Assembly (NCBI RefSeq): GCF_047675955.1
Contig: NC_132910.1
Location: 115,799,143-115,863,142, forward strand
Reading direction: 5' to 3'
Length of the DNA: 64,000 nucleotides
Origin: Chlorocebus sabaeus
Taxonomy: Eukaryota > Chordata > Mammalia > Primates > Cercopithecidae
The position numbers and the translations under genes are program-made. Shown here piece by piece: positions 1 through 12,500 of the stretch (within the stretch, counting starts at the first letter, position 1; every line of letters starts with the position of its first letter). The notes below the pieces were generated by a model. The model worked only from the letters and a program-made list of their open reading frames with translations. It was not told the origin of the DNA and ran no database searches.

Positions 1-34
1 CTGTTGTCATTTGGAATACATACACATACACCTC

Positions 35-88
35 TATCTATCTATCTATCTATCTACCTACCTACCTACCTACCTACCTACCTATACA
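35..88. repeat. TCTA/CCTA tetranucleotide microsatellite
   Basis: About six TCTA units run directly into about seven CCTA units, then an irregular ATAC-rich tail. The switch between two related tetranucleotides makes it a compound microsatellite, likely length-variable. Confidence 0.95.
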
Positions 89-184
89 CATACATACTTA
101 TAATAAAAGGTTTACTATACCTTCCCTAGTTCAGGGCCATATCTTTCTGCCACACATATTTCTTCCATACTGAACTACGATCTG

Positions 185-636
185 ATCCTCCTGAAACTAA
201 AACTGACGTTGTCACTTCCTTGCTTGAAATGCTTCAGAGGATCCCATTATCAACAAGATAAAGTGTGGTTCCAGCATAGTATCAAGGCCATCCAAGCTCT
301 GACCCTGTCTACCTCTTCACCCAGGTCTGCCTCACATTTTTGGTTCCAGCTACACACAGTGCTTGTGCTATTTTGTAGCTATTTGCCTTCCTACTTTACT
401 CATTGTTTTGTCTGGCATTCTTAAAACCCTCTACCCTCTTGCCCTCAGGGTACCCCCTGAAGTGGAGCTCCTACAGGATGTTGGGCCTACTGTCATTACT
501 GCACTTAGCACGGAGTCTGGAAATCTATTCCTCGCTCTCTTTAGAATGTAAGCTGCCCACCAGAGTCTTTAATTTTTGTATTCTCAGTGCTAGCACAATT
601 ACCAGCCTGGTGAATAGAACATTTAACATTTAAATT
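185..636 (+). mobile_element. L2 LINE 3' fragment
   Basis: The text follows the L2 3' region in order: a 'cttgcttgaaatgcttcag' block, 'caacaagataaagt', 'caaggccatccaagctctgaccctgtctacctcttc', then 'tgtaagctgcccaccagag' and 'ttctcagtgctagcac'. Diverged and without an intact frame. Identification is from memory of the family consensus. Confidence 0.75.
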
Positions 637-663
637 GTTTTGTTCGTTTTTCTGTTTTGTTAC

Positions 664-964
664 TTTTTTTTTTTTTTTTTTTTTTTTGAGATGGAGTCTA
701 GCTGTTGCCCAGGCTGGAATGCAGTGGCGCAATTTCAGCTCACTGCAACCTCTGCCTCCTGTGTTCATGCGATTCTCCTGCCTCAGCCTCCTGAGTAGCT
801 GGGATTACAGACACGTGCCACCATGCCCGGCTTATTTTGTATTTTTAGTAAAGATGGTATTTTACCATGTTGGCCAGGCTAGTCTTGAGCTCCTAACCTC
901 AGGTGATCCACCCGCCTCAGCCTCCCAAAGTGCTGGGATTACGAGTGTGAGCCACTGCACCGGC
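664..964 (-). mobile_element. Alu, full length
   Basis: Poly-T of about 24 at the left, both arms present, ends at 'caccggc'. Flanks 'tgttttgttac' and 'tgttttgctac' look like a target-site duplication. Confidence 0.93.
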
Positions 965-1325
965 TGTTTTGCTACTTCTGATACTTAGTTTCATTTTCAT
1001 TTACTGTTTGAAAAGTTCATTATTGCATTCAGAAAAATGTTGATGATTATACAACAAACACGTTGATGATTACATGAGAATATGGGCACCCTAACTTTTT
1101 AACTACACTGTTCCTTGTAAACAAAGTTCATCCCATAAATCTCAGAAACTGACTAGAGATGCAAATTAAATTTTAAAAATAAATAAGAGTTAATCATCTA
1201 CCACTGGTATTCCCTTTTGAAAAGAAAAACAACTGAAGGCAAAGTTTATAGGCTCTTTCAGAACAGAGAAACAGATTTTTAGAGAAGGCAATGGCTTTGA
1301 GATACACTTATCAAAAAGAAAGGAA
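965..1325. other. unique sequence
   Basis: AT-rich non-Alu sequence. I see no gene, RNA or recognisable repeat here. Confidence 0.5.
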
Positions 1326-1640
1326 GGCTGGGCACAGTGGCTCACACCTGTAATCTCAACACTTTGGGAGGTCAAGGAGGGCAGATCACAAGGTCAGGAG
1401 TTTGAAACCAGCCTGGTCAGCATGGTGAAACCCTGTCTGTACTAAAAATACAAAAATTAGCCGGGCATGGTGGCATGTGCATCTAATCCCAGCTGCTCAG
1501 GAGGCTGAGGTAGGAGAATTTCTTAATCCCGGGAGGCAGAGGTTGCAGTGAGCCGAGATCATGCAACTGTGTTCCAGCCTGGGTGACAGACCTGGGCGAC
1601 AGAGCGAGACTCTGTCTAAAAAAAAAAGAAAGAAAGAAAG
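1326..1640 (+). mobile_element. Alu, full length
   Basis: Starts 'ggctgggcacagtggctca' and ends in an A/GAAA tail. Flanks 'aaagaaaggaag' on both sides suggest the target-site duplication. It is antisense to TMEM192. Confidence 0.92.
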
Positions 1641-1710
1641 GAAGGCAGGCACCATTGCACTCCAGCCTGTGCGACAAGATGAGACTCTGTCTCAAAAACA
1701 AAAAAATCAA
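1641..1710 (+). mobile_element. Alu 3' end fragment
   Basis: A second copy of the Alu terminal segment (caccattgcactccagcctg ... gactctgtctc) directly follows the full Alu, so this is either an older Alu remnant that the full copy entered or a local duplication. Confidence 0.75.
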
Positions 1711-1792
1711 GAAAAAAGGAAAGGAGAAAGACAATTTTAAAAATACATTTTGGCTTTAGTTTGTGAATGTTGTGTGCAGGTGATAAACAATC

Positions 1793-1911
1793 TTTTTTTT
1801 TTTTTTCCTGAGAGACAGTGTCTCACTGTTGCCCAGGCTGGTCTCAAACTCCTGGCCTCGAGTGATCCTCCTGCCTCAGCCTCCTGAGTAGCTAAGATTA
1901 CAGGCATGAGC
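1793..1911 (-). mobile_element. Alu monomer fragment
   Basis: Poly-T, then 'gttgcccaggctggtctcaa' and 'cctcagcctcctgagtagct'. Only about one arm is present and the usual middle is missing. Confidence 0.8.
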
Positions 1912-2597
1912 AATCATCTTTATCTTAGTAGAAAACTTTTAGAATGCCCCAGCAATGGCTGTATCTAAAATAAACAGGTATTTGTCCTCCATAAATCAAA
2001 CAGATGTGGCCAAATCAATATATCCCTTGCCTATACAATTATATCGAACACATCCCTATATAGTTACATATCAAATATTGAATATTCAGCTAATGATCAA
2101 AAAAGATGAATACAGTCACAAATATCCCCTTCCTTCATATTCAGCCAAAAGTCTTTCTAAGGCAGCATATACCAGAGTTAATAACAAATTGACGAATTAA
2201 AGGGGCATACTAGGAAAAATGGAGAAATAATGCCATTTGCTCTGAAAAATACTTCATTTTTATCTTGAGAATCAGATATGTTTAATATCTGCATATAACT
2301 TAATACGCATTTTATCCATTACATTTTTTAAGTATAATCTAAGGCTTTAAAAGGTATCTTTTTTTTATAGCAATTCAAAATTACAGAAGATGCCTTTCCT
2401 ATAATTGAAGTTATTGATCAATTGAAGGTATAACCAGACTGAAATATACAGTAGCTTCTTGAAGAATGGCAAAAATAAAGTGAAAGTTCTAAATTCTTCT
2501 CTGAATTTTTCAGCTATTGCTAATGGAAGGTGCTGCCAATATAAGAGGCAACACAGGTTTGTCTAACACTGGTCCAAGTAATCAATCATCATATCTT
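1912..2597. other. unique AT-rich sequence downstream of TMEM192
   Basis: No supported gene. A 71-codon frame at 1955-2200 has no family resemblance that I recognise. ATTAAA on the minus strand (about 2281) is an alternative polyadenylation hexamer for TMEM192. Confidence 0.4.
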
Positions 2598-2859
2598 ATT
2601 TATTTTTATTTTTATTTTTTTGAGATGGAGTCTCGCTGTGTCACCCAGGCTGGAGTCCGGTGGCGCGATCTTGGCTCACTGCAAGTTCCGCTTCCTGGGT
2701 CCACACCGTTCTCCTGCCTCAGCCTCCGGAGTAGCTGGGACTACAGGCACCCACCACCATGCCCGGCTAATTTTTTTGTATTTTCAGTAGAGACGGGGTT
2801 TCACCGTGTTAGCCAGGATGGTCTCGATCTCCTGACCTTGTGATCTGCCGCGCCCGGCC
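2598..2859 (-). mobile_element. Alu (AluY-like) with 3' arm deletion, at the TMEM192 3' end
   Basis: Left TATTT-rich tail, then a well-kept body. About 40 bases expected before the terminal 'cgcgcccggcc' are missing, so the sequence passes from 'gtgatctgc' straight to the end. It is in the same orientation as TMEM192 and may lie inside its 3' UTR. Confidence 0.9.
2599..2616 (-). terminator. candidate polyadenylation hexamers in an Alu tail
   Basis: On the minus strand the Alu A-rich tail contains three AATAAA hexamers (complement of tttatt at 2599, 2605 and 2611). They lie about 840 nt past the TMEM192 stop. Whether they are used is not visible from sequence. Confidence 0.35.
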
Positions 2860-3452
2860 CTTATTTCTTAAGAATAGAAAACTGTAGAAGTTTGCATAGT
2901 AGATCATCTGGTGAGACCTCAGTTCTATGGTGAGAAAATTCTCTATAAAAGCTACATGGTCCATGATGTCATCCACCACCACATAAGCATATATAATACA
3001 TGATAAGGCTCTCCAGGAAAAACATTCACAAGAAATAATGACTTCTTTCATCAGCTTAAAAGTGGGAAGAACTTATTTGATTAAAACCCTCTTTAAAATC
3101 GATTGTCTTGTTAGACTTCCCCTATCCATAATGAAATCATTACAGGGTTCTAATGTCAGGTGGAAAAGTGTTGACTATGGAGTTGTTTAGCCTCTGATTC
3201 TAGGATAAACCAAACAGTTAAATACTTTCCAAAAGTACAAAACAGACATTGCCCTCAAGTTACCCGGGCTTCTACAGGTACTTTTCAAGTGACCTACAAG
3301 CCCTATATTTTAAACAGCCACAGAAGTCAGAACCAAATTCAGCTTTCCAGCAAACACTGTGAACTGCAGTTCCCTGTGGCAGCCTGTCAGGTGGTCAAGC
3401 AGTCTGAATGACTCTGGGTTCCTCTGCAATTGCTGTCATGACCACGAGCCTC
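2617..3452 (-). other. TMEM192: TMEM192 3' UTR (proposed)
   Basis: Sequence immediately after the TMEM192 stop on the minus strand. The first 590 nt (to 2860) are unique, and the rest is an Alu in sense orientation. No canonical AATAAA occurs on the minus strand between the stop and the Alu tail, so the 3' end is either in the Alu tail or uses a variant hexamer. Extent is inferred. Confidence 0.45.
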
Positions 3453-3591
3453 TCACGTTCTACTTGGCTGGCCGTCCAGGTCTGAGGAAGTGAGAGCCAA
3501 CAACCGCTTACTCAGCAGCGCATTGTGTCGCTTCAGGTATTCAATGGTGTCTCCTTGCTTTTCAACAATTTCTTCTAGGCCTGAAATAGTC
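3453..3591 (-). CDS. TMEM192: TMEM192 coding exon 6 (terminal)
   Basis: Encodes residues 226 (last base) to 271 and the TGA stop at 3453-3455. The acceptor is TTTGCAG just before 3591 on the minus strand. It carries the cytosolic tail, including '[19 protein letters not shown]', a heptad-like amphipathic stretch that is probably a coiled coil, and ends in QPSRT. The codons before QPSRT read Asp-Gly; human, from memory, reads Gly-Cys. Confidence 0.95.
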
Positions 3592-6500
3592 CTGCAAATA
3601 ATCAAGATATAAACGGGTTACACATATTCCCCAATACTCATTAGTGTCTTTGCAAACGAGTACCTATGAGTTTTTAGTAAAGAATATTGTATTTGTTACC
3701 TTTTCTTAGATGTCAGAAGCCAGGGCAATATTGCCAAATAAGAATATTTTCCTAAATCATATTAGTAACTTCTACTCTTGAAATAAATTTAAAATGTTAT
3801 AAACTTTCACAACTCTACGTTTTAAAAAGGGCCATCATTGCTTTATTTAAGAAAGATCCTAATTTGTTAGAGTAAGATAATTGAGTATAAGTGATCAACT
3901 TAAATGGCATTTAAAGATAAGTAAAGGCAAAATTCATTCAATAATCAAATGACGATTAAAATAGACAACTCTGATCATAAGAAACAATTTTTTAAATATA
4001 TGGCATTTGTTTCTTTTTGCATTTCTCCTTTTTTCTCCCATACCACAAACATGTATCTTTTTGCACTTGACACAAATAAAAATACTATATAAGTATATAA
4101 AACAAACAAAAAATCTAACTCCTTCCTACACTACTGCCCCAACCCACTTTGGTCTCATTGCTCAGAAGTAATAGCTATAAAGTGTTTTTATATTTCTTTT
4201 TTTTTTTCCTTTTGAGACAGAGTCTCGCTGTCTCCCAGGCTGGAATGCAGTGGCACGATTTCGGCTCACTGCAAGCTCCGCCTCCCGGGTTCACGCCATT
4301 CTCCTGCCTCAGCCTCCCAAGTAGCTGGGACTACAGGCGCCTGCCACCATGCCCAGCCAATTTTTTGTATTTTTAGTAGAGATGGGGTTTCACCATGTTA
4401 GCCAGGATGGTCTCGATCTCCTGACCTCGTGATCTGCCCACCTTGGCCTCCCAAAGTGCTGCGATTACAGGCGTGAGACACCGTGCCTGGCGAATGTTTT
4501 TAATTTCCTTCCACTAATTTAAGATATTAGTACTAGGAATAGTGATGATGATAATGATAATGACAGTAATATGCCAGATAAATTTTAATGTTGACTAAAA
4601 ATTGCCTATTCAAGAAATAAAATGTTATTGGATGTGTTTTACTCAGATATTCTATATGTGCTAAAAGGGAAATATTTCAAGGGATGGTGAGAAATTCACT
4701 ATGAAAAATATCACATGGGAATGGTCCCATGTGAACAAAAAAGATTTATTCTTAGAAATAGTTATGCTTATAAATAATGTGGTTACAGGAATGGGCTATG
4801 TAACCACGTTACTATTATTATTATTTTTTGAGACACAGTCTAGCTCTGTCACCCAGGCTGGAGTGCAGTGGCATGATCTCCGCTCACTGCAACCTCTGCC
4901 TCCTGGGTTTAAGAGATTCTCCTGCCTCAGCCTCCTGGGTGGCTGGGATTACAGGCGCCCACCACCACGCCCAGCTAATTTTTGTATACTTAGCAGAGAT
5001 GGGGTTTCACCATGCTGACCAGGCTGGTCTGAACTGACCTCAGGTGATCCACCCGCCTCAGCCTCACAAAGTGCTGGGATTACAGGTGTGAGCCACCACG
5101 TCCGGCATAAACTGAATTTTATTGCCCCCAAGTTAACCCCATGAGGTGAAGGGAATACATTTTAAAGTTTTCCATTAAGTCATAAGAGAGCAATATTAGG
5201 TAAACTCTTCAGTGCTCAGGGAGAACAAGATGAAATATGAAAAGGGTCAAGGTCAGGAAGACCAGTCTCTGAATTTAATAAGCCCAAAAGTTAACAAAGA
5301 GATAATCAAGAATTGATACTAAAGTTATTCCTCTATTTAGGATAGAATGAAGAAAAAGAGTAAACAAAATAAGAAGGCAGATCATGGTAGGTGAAAAGTG
5401 ACAAAAAAGGTTGTATTTTCTGGCCGGGCACAGTGGCTCAAGCCTGTAATCCCAGCACTTTGGGAGGTCGAGACGGGCAGATCACGAGGTCAGGAGATTG
5501 AGACTATCCTGGCTAAAACGGTGAAACCCCGTCTCTACTAAAAAAATACAAAAAACTAGTGGTGGCGGGCACCTGTAGTCCCAGCTACTCGGGAGTCTGA
5601 GGCTAGAGAATCGCTTGAACCTGGAAGGCAGAGGTTGCAGTGAGCCGGGATCGTGCCATTGCACTCCAGCCTGGGCAACAGAGTGAGACTCTTCTCAAAA
5701 CAAAAAAAAAGAAAAAAAAGAAAGAAAAAAAGAACCACAGACGTGACGCAGATAAAGAAGAAAAGAGGTCTGAAGTCTGAGCTTTGGGCACACCAATCTT
5801 TAGGAGTCTGGAAGGCGAAGGGAAGCAGGATAAAGAGACTGAAAAAGGAAGGGCCGGCAAGGAAACCAGGAGAGCCCAGGGAAGCATTTCAAGGAACAGG
5901 CAGTGGTTAACTGTGCCCACTGCCATTGAGAGGCAAACACAGGGACCAAGAGTCAGTTCACTCTGGATTGGGCAAAGTAGAGGCCATCGGAGGGACTGCA
6001 GGGGAAGATGGGAGTAGGGTGACCAGTAAGGAGACTCCTGCACATCCAGGTGAGAGATGTTAGTGGCAGTGGAGGTAGAGAGCAGTGGTTGGATTATTAT
6101 TTTATTTTAATTAATTAATTTATTTAGAGACAAAGTCTCACTCTGTCACCCAGGCTGGAGTGCAGTGGTGCGATCTTGGCTCACCTCAACCTCCACCTCC
6201 CGGGTTCAAGTGATTCTTCTGTTTCAGCCTCCCAAGTAGCTGAGATTATAGGTGTGAGCCACTGCACCCGGCCAGATTATTATTTTAGAGACTGACCCAA
6301 CAGGACTAGCTGATGGGTTATCTGGGTGGAGGTGGGGTGAAGGAAACAGAAGTCAAGGATGATGCCAGCTTTCTGGCCTGGGCAACCTGTTGAAGAGTGA
6401 TGCTACTTCCCAAGATGGGGTGGGGGGAAGGTTGAATTTGAGTTGGGAGAGGGCTCTGTGTTGGACACGTTAAGTTTGCAGACATCCAACTGGAGATGCT

Positions 6501-9500
6501 GATGGCTAATGAGAAAGTCAGATACACAAATCTGGACCACAGGGGAAATACACACTTGGAGATAAATGTTTAGGAGTCAGCAGCGTATTTATGGGATCTA
6601 TTTTTCTGTTGTTGTTTATATCCACTTAATACTCATACAGAGTTTAAAAAAAAAAAAAGGTTCACAATGAAAAACAACAATTCCCTCCCTCGCTCCTCAT
6701 GATCCACCACCTCTGAGTTTCAGGTCCAAAGGTAGCCACTTTCAACTCTTTGTAACTGTTTTTTCTATATTTCTCTCTGTATTTCCAAATAATGAGATTA
6801 TACAATTTCTTGATTTTTCCAGTTTTGCTATTTATCTGCAGACTTCCTATATAAGAAATTAGAATTTAGCTCTCTTACTTTCCCCAAATCCATATACGTA
6901 TAAATTTAATGTCTTCTTTCTTGTAGCCTCTTAATCCAGTAAGCAATATTCCAATTTTGAGTTAAATCAATATTCAGAATCTGCAATATCACTATGTAGA
7001 TATTAGTCACAGTTAAATAAATATGGAACAGTTGGCTAAATATTAGCTAGAGTTAAGCCATGTAAATCAGCCTTCTGATTTACCTAGAATTAATAATCAC
7101 CTCGTTTTTTGTTTATATAATTTTGTTTTTTGAGTCAGGGTCTCACTCTGTCGCCCAGGCTGGAGTGCAGTGGCTCTCTGTAGCCTCAATCTCCTGGGCT
7201 CAGTCAATCCTCTCACCTCAGTCTCTTGAGTAGCTGGGACCACAGGTGCCTGCCACCACACTTGGCTAATTTTTTGTACTTTTGCAGAGACAGGGTTTTG
7301 GCATGTTGCCCAGGCTGGTCTTGAACTCCAGGGCTTCAGTGATCCACCCATCTTGACCTCCCAAAGTGCTGAGATCACAGGCGTGAGCCACCACAAGGGC
7401 CTGTATAGTTTTTTACATCTACTTTAGCCCCAAGATCTCCAACAGATGTGAATGATATTTTAATTACCATGGAAGTCACTTAGGGAGAGACTGTATAGAA
7501 ACAAGGGAGGGCAGACCGGGCTGGCTGTTCGGGAGGCTAAAGTGCGAGGATTGCTTGAGCCCAGGAGTTTGAGGCCAGCCTGGGCAACATAGAGAGACTC
7601 CATCCCTTAAAAAGAAAGAAACAGGCCGGGCAAAGTGGCTCATGCCTGTAATCCCAGCACTTTGGGAAGCTGAGGCTGGCGGATCACCTGAGGTCAGGAG
7701 TTGGAGATCAGCCTGACTAACATGGAGAAACCCCATCTCTACTAAAAATACAAAATTAGCCAGGTGTGGTGCCGCATGCCTATAATCCCATCTACTGGGG
7801 AGGCTGAGGCAGGAGAATCGCTTGAAACTGGGAGGTGGAGGTTGCAGTGAGCCAAGATCATGCCATTGCACACCAGCCTGGGCAACAAGAGCAAAACTCC
7901 ATCTCAAAAAAAAGAAAAAAAAGAAAAAAACAAAGACACCTATAAAAAAAGGTGCTTCGGTCAGGCGCGGTGGCTCACACCTGTATTCCCAGCACTTTGG
8001 GAGGCCGAGGCGGGCGGATCACGAGGTCAGGAGATCGAGACCATCCTGGCTAACACGGTGAAATCCCGTCTCTATTAAAAATACAAAAAAAATTAGCCGG
8101 GCGTGGTGGCGGGCGCCTGTAGTCCCAGTTACTCGCGAGGCTGAGGCAGGAGAATGGCATGAACCCGGGAGGCGCAGCTTGCAGTGAGCCGAGATTGCAC
8201 CACTGCACTCCAGCCTGGGGGACAGAGCAAGACTCTGTCTCAAAAAAAGAGAGGAAAAAAAAAAAAAAAAATGGTGCTTCAAGGAGGGAGTAACCAGTTA
8301 ATCCAGTTAATGACATCAAAAGCTCTTTAGAGGTTAAGTAGGTTGGCTAAGTGTTTAATCTTACTTTTGCATCAAATATATGGCCTGTTTAATACATTTA
8401 CATATCCTGATTTAGACTTGATTTCATACAGCTGAAAGGAAATAAACAAATCAAACAAATGTAAAAGTACAAATACACGATCACAAATTCCAAGCATCAG
8501 AATGGTTTCTAGCTTTCTAGAGGAAAAAACTCAATTATTTTATTTCTTACCTACATCTTACCTGAATCCAGTCTCCGAGGTAATATTGCTGGGGTAAGCA
8601 TAGATTTTTTCTTCCTCAAGTATATCAGGCTCTGGTTTAGCTTTATTAAATCTCTGGATTTTCACTAAAATAATAAAGTCATTATTAGATCGAATTCTGA
8701 AAAACAAGTGTAGTTTCATTTTTTCAAATTATGCTAATTTGCTGTTCTTATTAACGTCCTCGAATATTTCAAAGTCTACTATGTGCCAGGCCTGTTCTAA
8801 GCCCTGCGAATACAGGGATTGCATTAGTATTGAAAATAGCAATAATAGCTGACATTTATTGTGCACTTAGAACACACGAGGCACAGTTTAAATGTTTTAC
8901 ATGGATGCCCTCATTCAGTTCTCATAACCACCTGCATGAAGTGCATGCACTTATTATCCCCCAGTGAAGCCCAGAGAAGTTGAGCAACCAGTCAGCCATC
9001 TAATTCAGAAATCATGACTTCCTCTGGTCCAGGGGAAAACAGAGATAATAAGCCGACATTCTAAGACAGTATGGAAAGTACCTTCAACAGAAGCTTGTGC
9101 AAGAGGCTTGCACAAGGAGTTGTCAAGCTGCTTTTTGGCCTGGAAAGCAGTGCCTAACTCAACAGGAGGTATTAGAGAGGGGAAAGAGGATAGAGCTTGA
9201 GCCCATCCTTGAGAGAAACACAGGAATTAATCACACAGACTAGGAGAATAAAGAAGGGTGCTTCAGGTGCGGGAAGAGTCTGAACAAATGCTATGGTCTT
9301 GAGAAGCTACACGTATGTATGGGTGTGAGGGTGTATGGACAAGGGGTGAGGTTGGGAAGGTGGGCAGAGAATGCATCAGGAGTGGCTGGTGTGTCATGCA
9401 AGGCATTTACTTTTTTTTTTTTTTTTTTGAGACAGAGTCTTGCTCTGTCACCCAACCTTGGCTCACTGCAACCTCCATCTCTGCCTCCTAGGTTCAAGCA

Positions 9501-12500
9501 ATTCTCCCACCTCAGCCTCCCAACTGGGATTACAGGTGTGTGCCACCACACTCAGCTAATTTTTTTGTATTTTCAGTAGAGATGGTGTTTCACCATGTTG
9601 GCCAGGCTGGTCTCAAATTCCTGGGCTCAGGTGATCCACCCGCCTCGGCCTCCCAAAGTGCTGGGATTACAGGCGTGAGTCACCAGGCCCGGCCTAAGGC
9701 ATTTAGATTTTATCCTCAGAGCAAACAGCAGTCATTGAAAGGATCTCACCATCATCCCTGAAGAGCAGGCTAGGTAGAGGCCATTCAAGGAGAACCTTTC
9801 AGGACCAGCATGGTGGCTCATGTCTGTAATCCCACCACTTTGGGAGGCCGAGGCAGGTAGATGACCTGACCTCCGGAGTTTGAGACCAGCCCGGCGAACA
9901 TGGTGAGATGCCGTCTTTATTAAAAATACAAAAATTAGCTGGGCATGGTGGTAGGCGCCTATAATCCTAGCCACTCAGGAGGCTGAGGCAGGAGAATCTT
10001 TTAAACCCAGGAGGCGGAGGTTGCAGTGAGCTGAGATCGCGCCATTGCACTCCAGCCTGGGCGACGAGAGCGAAACTCTGTCTCAAAAAAAAAGAAAATA
10101 AAAAGAAGAAAATGCTTTTTATGCCACATGAAAACTTCAGATTTTTTTTCCTTCAGCTGTTAGAAAACTCTGGGCAGGGAAGTTGTTAACAATCAGAGTG
10201 AAGTATGAACAAGATCACGTTGGCAGGAATAAGAAATATGAATCAGTGGACAGAGGGAAAGAGACCTGTTAATGTGTCTACTGGATACTGCCATGCAAGA
10301 GATGATGAGTACCTACCTAACCAAGGCAGTGAGTGGCAGGGACCAAAGAAAAGAGACAGAGCTGAAAGACAGGTACTGTCTGTCAGTAAGACTGATGACT
10401 GATGATCCCCAATCCTATCCAGTTCTTGGGGAGTGAGGTAGAAGGAAGAAGGTAGATGACTCCTACGTTTCTAGGATTCTGATTTATCAAGTGGATGCAG
10501 GCTGGTATTTTTAACTGAGCTAGAAGAGGAGGGTTAGGATGGAGGGAAATTTTGAAGAAAATTATGTTCTGTTCAATTCTGATCTTGTTGGTACCTGTGG
10601 GACATGTGGATGAAAACTTCACTAAGCAGATGAATATATAAATTTGGGACCAGGTGTGGTGGGTCATGCCTGTAATCCCAGTATTTTGGGAGGCCAAGGC
10701 GGGCAGATCACCTAAGGTCAGGAGTTAGAGACCATCCTGGCTAACATGACGAAACCCCATCTCTATTAAAGTGCTAGCCTCCTAAAGTGCTAGGATTACA
10801 GAATGAGCCACTGTCCCTGGCCTATTTCTTAATTTTTAATTTTAAATGTCAAGCTGACATTTCAGCTGCCTTCAGAGAACCAAAAGTGTGCGGATGTTTT
10901 TGTTGTTGTCTTAGGAGACAGGGTCTTACTCTGCCACCCAGGCTGGAGTGCGGCATGTGATCTCGGCTCATTGCAACCTCTGCCTCCGAGGCTCTGGCAG
11001 TCCTCCCACTTTAGCCTCCCGAGGGGCTGGGACCACAGTTGTGCACCACCATACCTGCCTAATTTTTTGTATTTTTTGTAGAGATGGAGTTTCATCATGT
11101 TGCCCAGGCTGGTCTTAAACTCCAGAGCTCAAGTGATCCTCCTGCCTCAGTCTCCCAAAATGCTGGGATTACAGGCTTGAACCACCTTTCCCAGCCCAAA
11201 AAGTACATGTCTTGTTTTAAAGGAAAAGGTTCACTTGCGTTGACAAAAATTTATTAATGACACAATCTTAAAAGAATGGGGTCTCACAGGTGGTGGCTGT
11301 ACCTTCCTGTTGGTTTGAAATTAAAGAAGTCTGCATGTGGTCACCACTCAGATACACAGAGAACTTCCTTGTCGCTAAGATAATGGGCTATACTTTAAAC
11401 TGGGAGGAAAGGAAGCAGTTTGAGGTTCCTATAAGAACAGGCTCATTGTAATGCTCACCTGTGTAAATGAGGAGACATATCAGGGAACAGATGAGTTCCA
11501 GGGCCAAGATGGCCAGAATGAGGTCAAGATACAATCTGCCGGGCTCTGGGAAGGAGTGCTGCATGCACAGTATGAGGAGAAGCACTGTGTTGCCTGAGGA
11601 GGAGAAACATAAAACACAGCATGTGATGAGAAAGACATATATGGTCTTTGTCCAATAGATAGCTGGCCTTTGTCTGGTTCCTTATACAGAGCTCCTAAAA
11701 CACTTGTTAATTTCTTGCGTGATCAGAGCCTTCAGAAATGAAGACCCAGGCCAGGTGCAGTGGCTCACACCTGTAATTTCAGCATTTTGTAAAGCCAAAG
11801 CAAGAGGATTGCTTGAGCCCAGGTGGTCAAGATCAGCTTAGGCAACATAGCAAGACCCTGTATCTACAAAACAATATAAAAAATTAGCCAGGCATGGTGG
11901 CACACATCTGTAGTTCCAGCTACCTGGGAGGCTAAGGTGGGAGGATTGCTTGAGCCTGGGAGGTTGAGGCTGCAGTGAGCTGAGGTCATGCCACTGCACT
12001 CCAGCCTGGGCAACAGAGCAAGACCCTATCGCAAACAAACAAACAAACAAACAAAACTAAAAAAAAAAAAAAAGAAAAGAAATGAAAGACCCAGAGAAAA
12101 CTATTCTTATGCTTAGGTTTGATGAAGAATGGACAGCCATGTAGAAATGTGATTGGACAAAGTATGACCTAATGGGAATAGACTGAAGGGGGTAACCCAG
12201 TAAGGCCTGTCTATTCAGATTCTTCTTGGCCTCTCTGTGTAGACTCCTCACCCCCAACCCTCCTGCCATATAGGGCAGGACTCCTCTGAAATAAGGGTCT
12301 TCAAGGGAAAAGGGTAAAGGGAGAAAGTGACCTTTCTAGATTTGATGGCCTGCTTTGGGAGAGAGGAATCTAGTTTCTACGGCCTGCCTTTGGGAAGAAG
12401 CGTTCTGGTTTCTATGACTGGCCAGGGGAGAAAGAAGGACAAGAAACAGGAGGGCAGGAAGGCAGAGACACTTTGCTTCTGAGCCCCTTCCAATCTCCTT

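Larger units (their letters stand above)
9240..10645. repeat. ancient interspersed repeat, family unassigned (copy 2), split by two Alus
   Basis: Shares block order with the copy at 57.3 kb: 'gattttatcctca' then 'cagtcattgaaaggatct', then 'gcaagagatgatgagtacct', 'agatgactcctacgtttcta' and 'gggacatgtggatgaaaac'. Alus at 9410 and 9802 interrupt it. Degenerate, with no coding frame. Confidence 0.45.

Noticed and set aside
635..988. A 117-codon frame with a protein-like look ([17 protein letters not shown] type)
   Set aside because: It is translation of a minus-strand Alu. The same words recur in dozens of frames across the window wherever an Alu lies.
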